The position numbers and the translations under genes are program-made. 24,381 nucleotides of DNA, taken from a virus. Positions within the stretch are counted from its first letter, which is position 1; each line of letters begins with the position of its first letter. The notes beneath the pieces are model-generated. The model searched no databases. It was not told where the DNA came from and saw only the letters and a program-made list of their open reading frames with translations. The stretch spans positions 2,897 through 27,277 of the IMG/VR virus record IMGVR_UViG_3300002488_000057; one strand, 5' to 3'. This document shows positions 23,204 to 24,381 of this stretch, one piece after another.

Positions 23204-23515
23204 TTAGTCATCATTTGCTCCAATTTGTATGCCGTTATCTTTTACAATCATTGATAGAAAATAAGAGGTTCCGGCAGAAAGCCAACCACAAATAAAAAAA
23301 TTTGCAATTGTATACTCGAAAGTAAATAGTTCGGTACCTCCGTTTATCAAAAAAAGAAGGCAACCAACCCAAAATCCAATACACAAAGGACAGTGAAATA
23401 AAGTGCTCCACTTCTTTGTATAATCCTTAGCAGGTCTAAAATCTTCAAATATTTTACCATAGACAAGAATAAACGTCAAGCCATACGAGGCAAGAACAAA
23501 ATATAATAAATCCAT
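23204..23515 (-). CDS. Small membrane protein, DUF1360-like
   Basis: A 103-residue protein with about three hydrophobic spans: residues 3-20 (LLYFVLASYGLTFILVYG), 45-60 and 65-91. Between the first two is a HCPLCIGFWVG motif (C42, C45), which matches the C-x-x-C-x-G-F-W signature of the DUF1360 family (Pfam PF07098) of small membrane proteins, also seen in phages. The function of the family is unknown to me. It lies 10 bases after the 188-residue gene and ahead of the protease hairpin. Roles in lysis, host envelope modification or head assembly at the membrane are all possible; I favour none. Confidence 0.82.
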   Translation of the reverse strand: MDLLYFVLASYGLTFILVYGKIFEDFRPAKDYTKKWSTLFHCPLCIGFWVGCLLFLINGGTELFTFEYTIANFFICGWLSAGTSYFLSMIVKDNGIQIGANDD

Positions 23516-23525
23516 TTAGTCTCCA

Positions 23526-24092
23526 CTAGTATGTATATTTGCCGTATAGGTAAGGGGCAAATAAGCCTTTTTGTAATATTGAGCCCTTTTCTTGTTCATG
23601 CGGCACTTCACCCAATTCAGTTGACATCTCTTGATCGGGGTGCAACATATGGTCATCAACAGCATCCATATAATCATCTTCCAAGAAAGGCTTTTCAGTT
23701 TCAAGCCACTTGCTAATCTCGTAAAGTGTTATTTTAACATTGTCGATCTCTTTTGATTCTAGAAGAACGCCTTGAAGAGACCCATGCAGACTCCCGCCTT
23801 CAACAGAATCAAACTGTATAATGCCTTTGCGCTTAAGATAATCAAAAAATCTTTTTTCTGCGCCGTAAGTGGACTCAGACACAGAATCTTTTGCAAATGC
23901 GACAACTTTCTTCTTTTCAACAAGAATAATGATATCGATTTCCTTGTGATCGAATACCATGATATCTCCGCTTAATGTTCTTCGCATATCTAAGCGGTAT
24001 TCAAGAACCTGAATCTTTGGACCCTTGATGGTCACTGTCACCGGTTTTGCTTTCGGCTCTAACTTGCTTACTATTTTAACATTAACGGCCAT
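23526..24092 (-). CDS. Conserved-looking unknown protein upstream of the protease (188 residues)
   Basis: A 188-residue protein I do not recognise by name. The N-terminal 90 residues read as a beta-rich fold (VTVTIKGPKIQVLEYRLDMR, then TLSGDIMVFDHKEIDIIILV). A middle helical part has KRFFDYLKRKGIIQFDSVEG. The end is acidic (DDYMDAVDDHMLHPDQEMST). It overlaps the preceding reading frame by 11 bases. It occupies the place of the T4 67/68 genes before gp21, but no similarity to those is visible. I recall similar proteins beside head genes in other marine myoviruses, but this cannot be checked here. Confidence 0.78.
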   Translation of the reverse strand: MAVNVKIVSKLEPKAKPVTVTIKGPKIQVLEYRLDMRRTLSGDIMVFDHKEIDIIILVEKKKVVAFAKDSVSESTYGAEKRFFDYLKRKGIIQFDSVEGGSLHGSLQGVLLESKEIDNVKITLYEISKWLETEKPFLEDDYMDAVDDHMLHPDQEMSTELGEVPHEQEKGSILQKGLFAPYLYGKYTY

Positions 24093-24381
24093 TGCTATTC
24101 ACCTCCGCTACCAAATCTTGTATATAAAATATTTCTTTAACAATCGATTCAGTTATTGGTGTCTTTGCATAACTATTAAGTTGTTTTAAAACACGTTCTG
24201 TTTTGGCCAAAAATGCCTTATTTTCAACTATTTTTGGTTTCTTGGTACATTTATGTACCTCTTCCTTAAGACGTGAAATTTCATCATTTAAGAAAGCTTT
24301 AAGACCTAAGCCATTATCAGAGAATGAAACAATATAATTCGTTAGTAAGTCTCTCTGTTCTGTTCGAAGTGTGTTGCTATA
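24082..24381 (-). CDS. Unknown protein, partial (N-terminus outside window)
   Basis: An open frame of 99 codons from the high end of the window to a TAA at 24084-24082. It reads LRTEQRDLLTNYIVSFSDNG, then LGLKAFLNDEISRLKEEVHK, and ends in an IVKEIFYIQDLVAEVNSNGR helix. It overlaps the next start by 11 bases, the coupling style seen elsewhere here, which supports it as a real gene. No family was recognised. The helical, charged make-up would fit a small assembly factor or the tail of a larger structural protein. Confidence 0.7.
   Translation of the reverse strand, partial: YSNTLRTEQRDLLTNYIVSFSDNGLGLKAFLNDEISRLKEEVHKCTKKPKIVENKAFLAKTERVLKQLNSYAKTPITESIVKEIFYIQDLVAEVNSNGR

Overview
The window is a stretch of late (virion) genes from a contractile-tailed, T4-superfamily phage. 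It is probably marine: the fibre style and the phage-encoded ribosomal protein bS21 recall phages of marine bacteria. This is inference, and the host cannot be named from the sequence. Every supported gene lies on the minus strand, so transcription runs from high to low coordinates. No bacterial flank, integrase, tRNA, CRISPR array or insertion sequence was seen. The DNA is moderately AT-rich, and most genes carry a clear GGAG-type ribosome binding site.

Layout in transcription order. (1) 24381-22490: the end of an unknown gene, a 188-residue unknown protein, a small DUF1360-like membrane protein, then a terminator-like hairpin directly in front of the prohead protease (gp21-like). (2) 22490-21871: a 137-residue unknown protein and bS21, each joined to the gene before it by a TAATG stop/start overlap, so protease, unknown and bS21 look translationally coupled. 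(3) 21842-12585: a 9-kb cassette of fibre/adhesin-like and other virion-like proteins (150, 202, 308, 724, 457 and 1160 residues) with internal repeats, swapped modules and a shared C-terminal domain. (4) 12519-8090: prohead scaffold (gp22-like), major capsid protein (gp23-like), a probable head accessory protein, a 57-residue Lys/Ala-rich peptide and a basic protein with a SAP/Rho-N-like end. (5) 8043-1: neck proteins gp13 and gp14, tail terminator gp15, tail sheath gp18, two tail-tube (gp19-like) genes, an unknown charged protein and the start of a gp26-like baseplate gene.

Together these genes encode prohead assembly (scaffold, protease, capsid), the neck and tail (13-14-15-18-19), and host-contact fibres. 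Terminase and portal genes are not in the window: nothing lies between gp15 and gp18, where T4 has 16 and 17, and the fibre cassette separates protease from scaffold, which are neighbours in T4.

Regulatory signals: four terminator-like hairpins, three with a UUCG loop or strong U-tract, divide the region. The octamer CTATTTAT (five exact copies and two single-base variants on the coding strand) is seen only between genes. It is a candidate late promoter or mRNA element; its complement resembles the T4 late box TATAAATA but points the wrong way. The most interesting points are this motif, the bS21 cistron coupled to the protease, and the modular fibre cassette.
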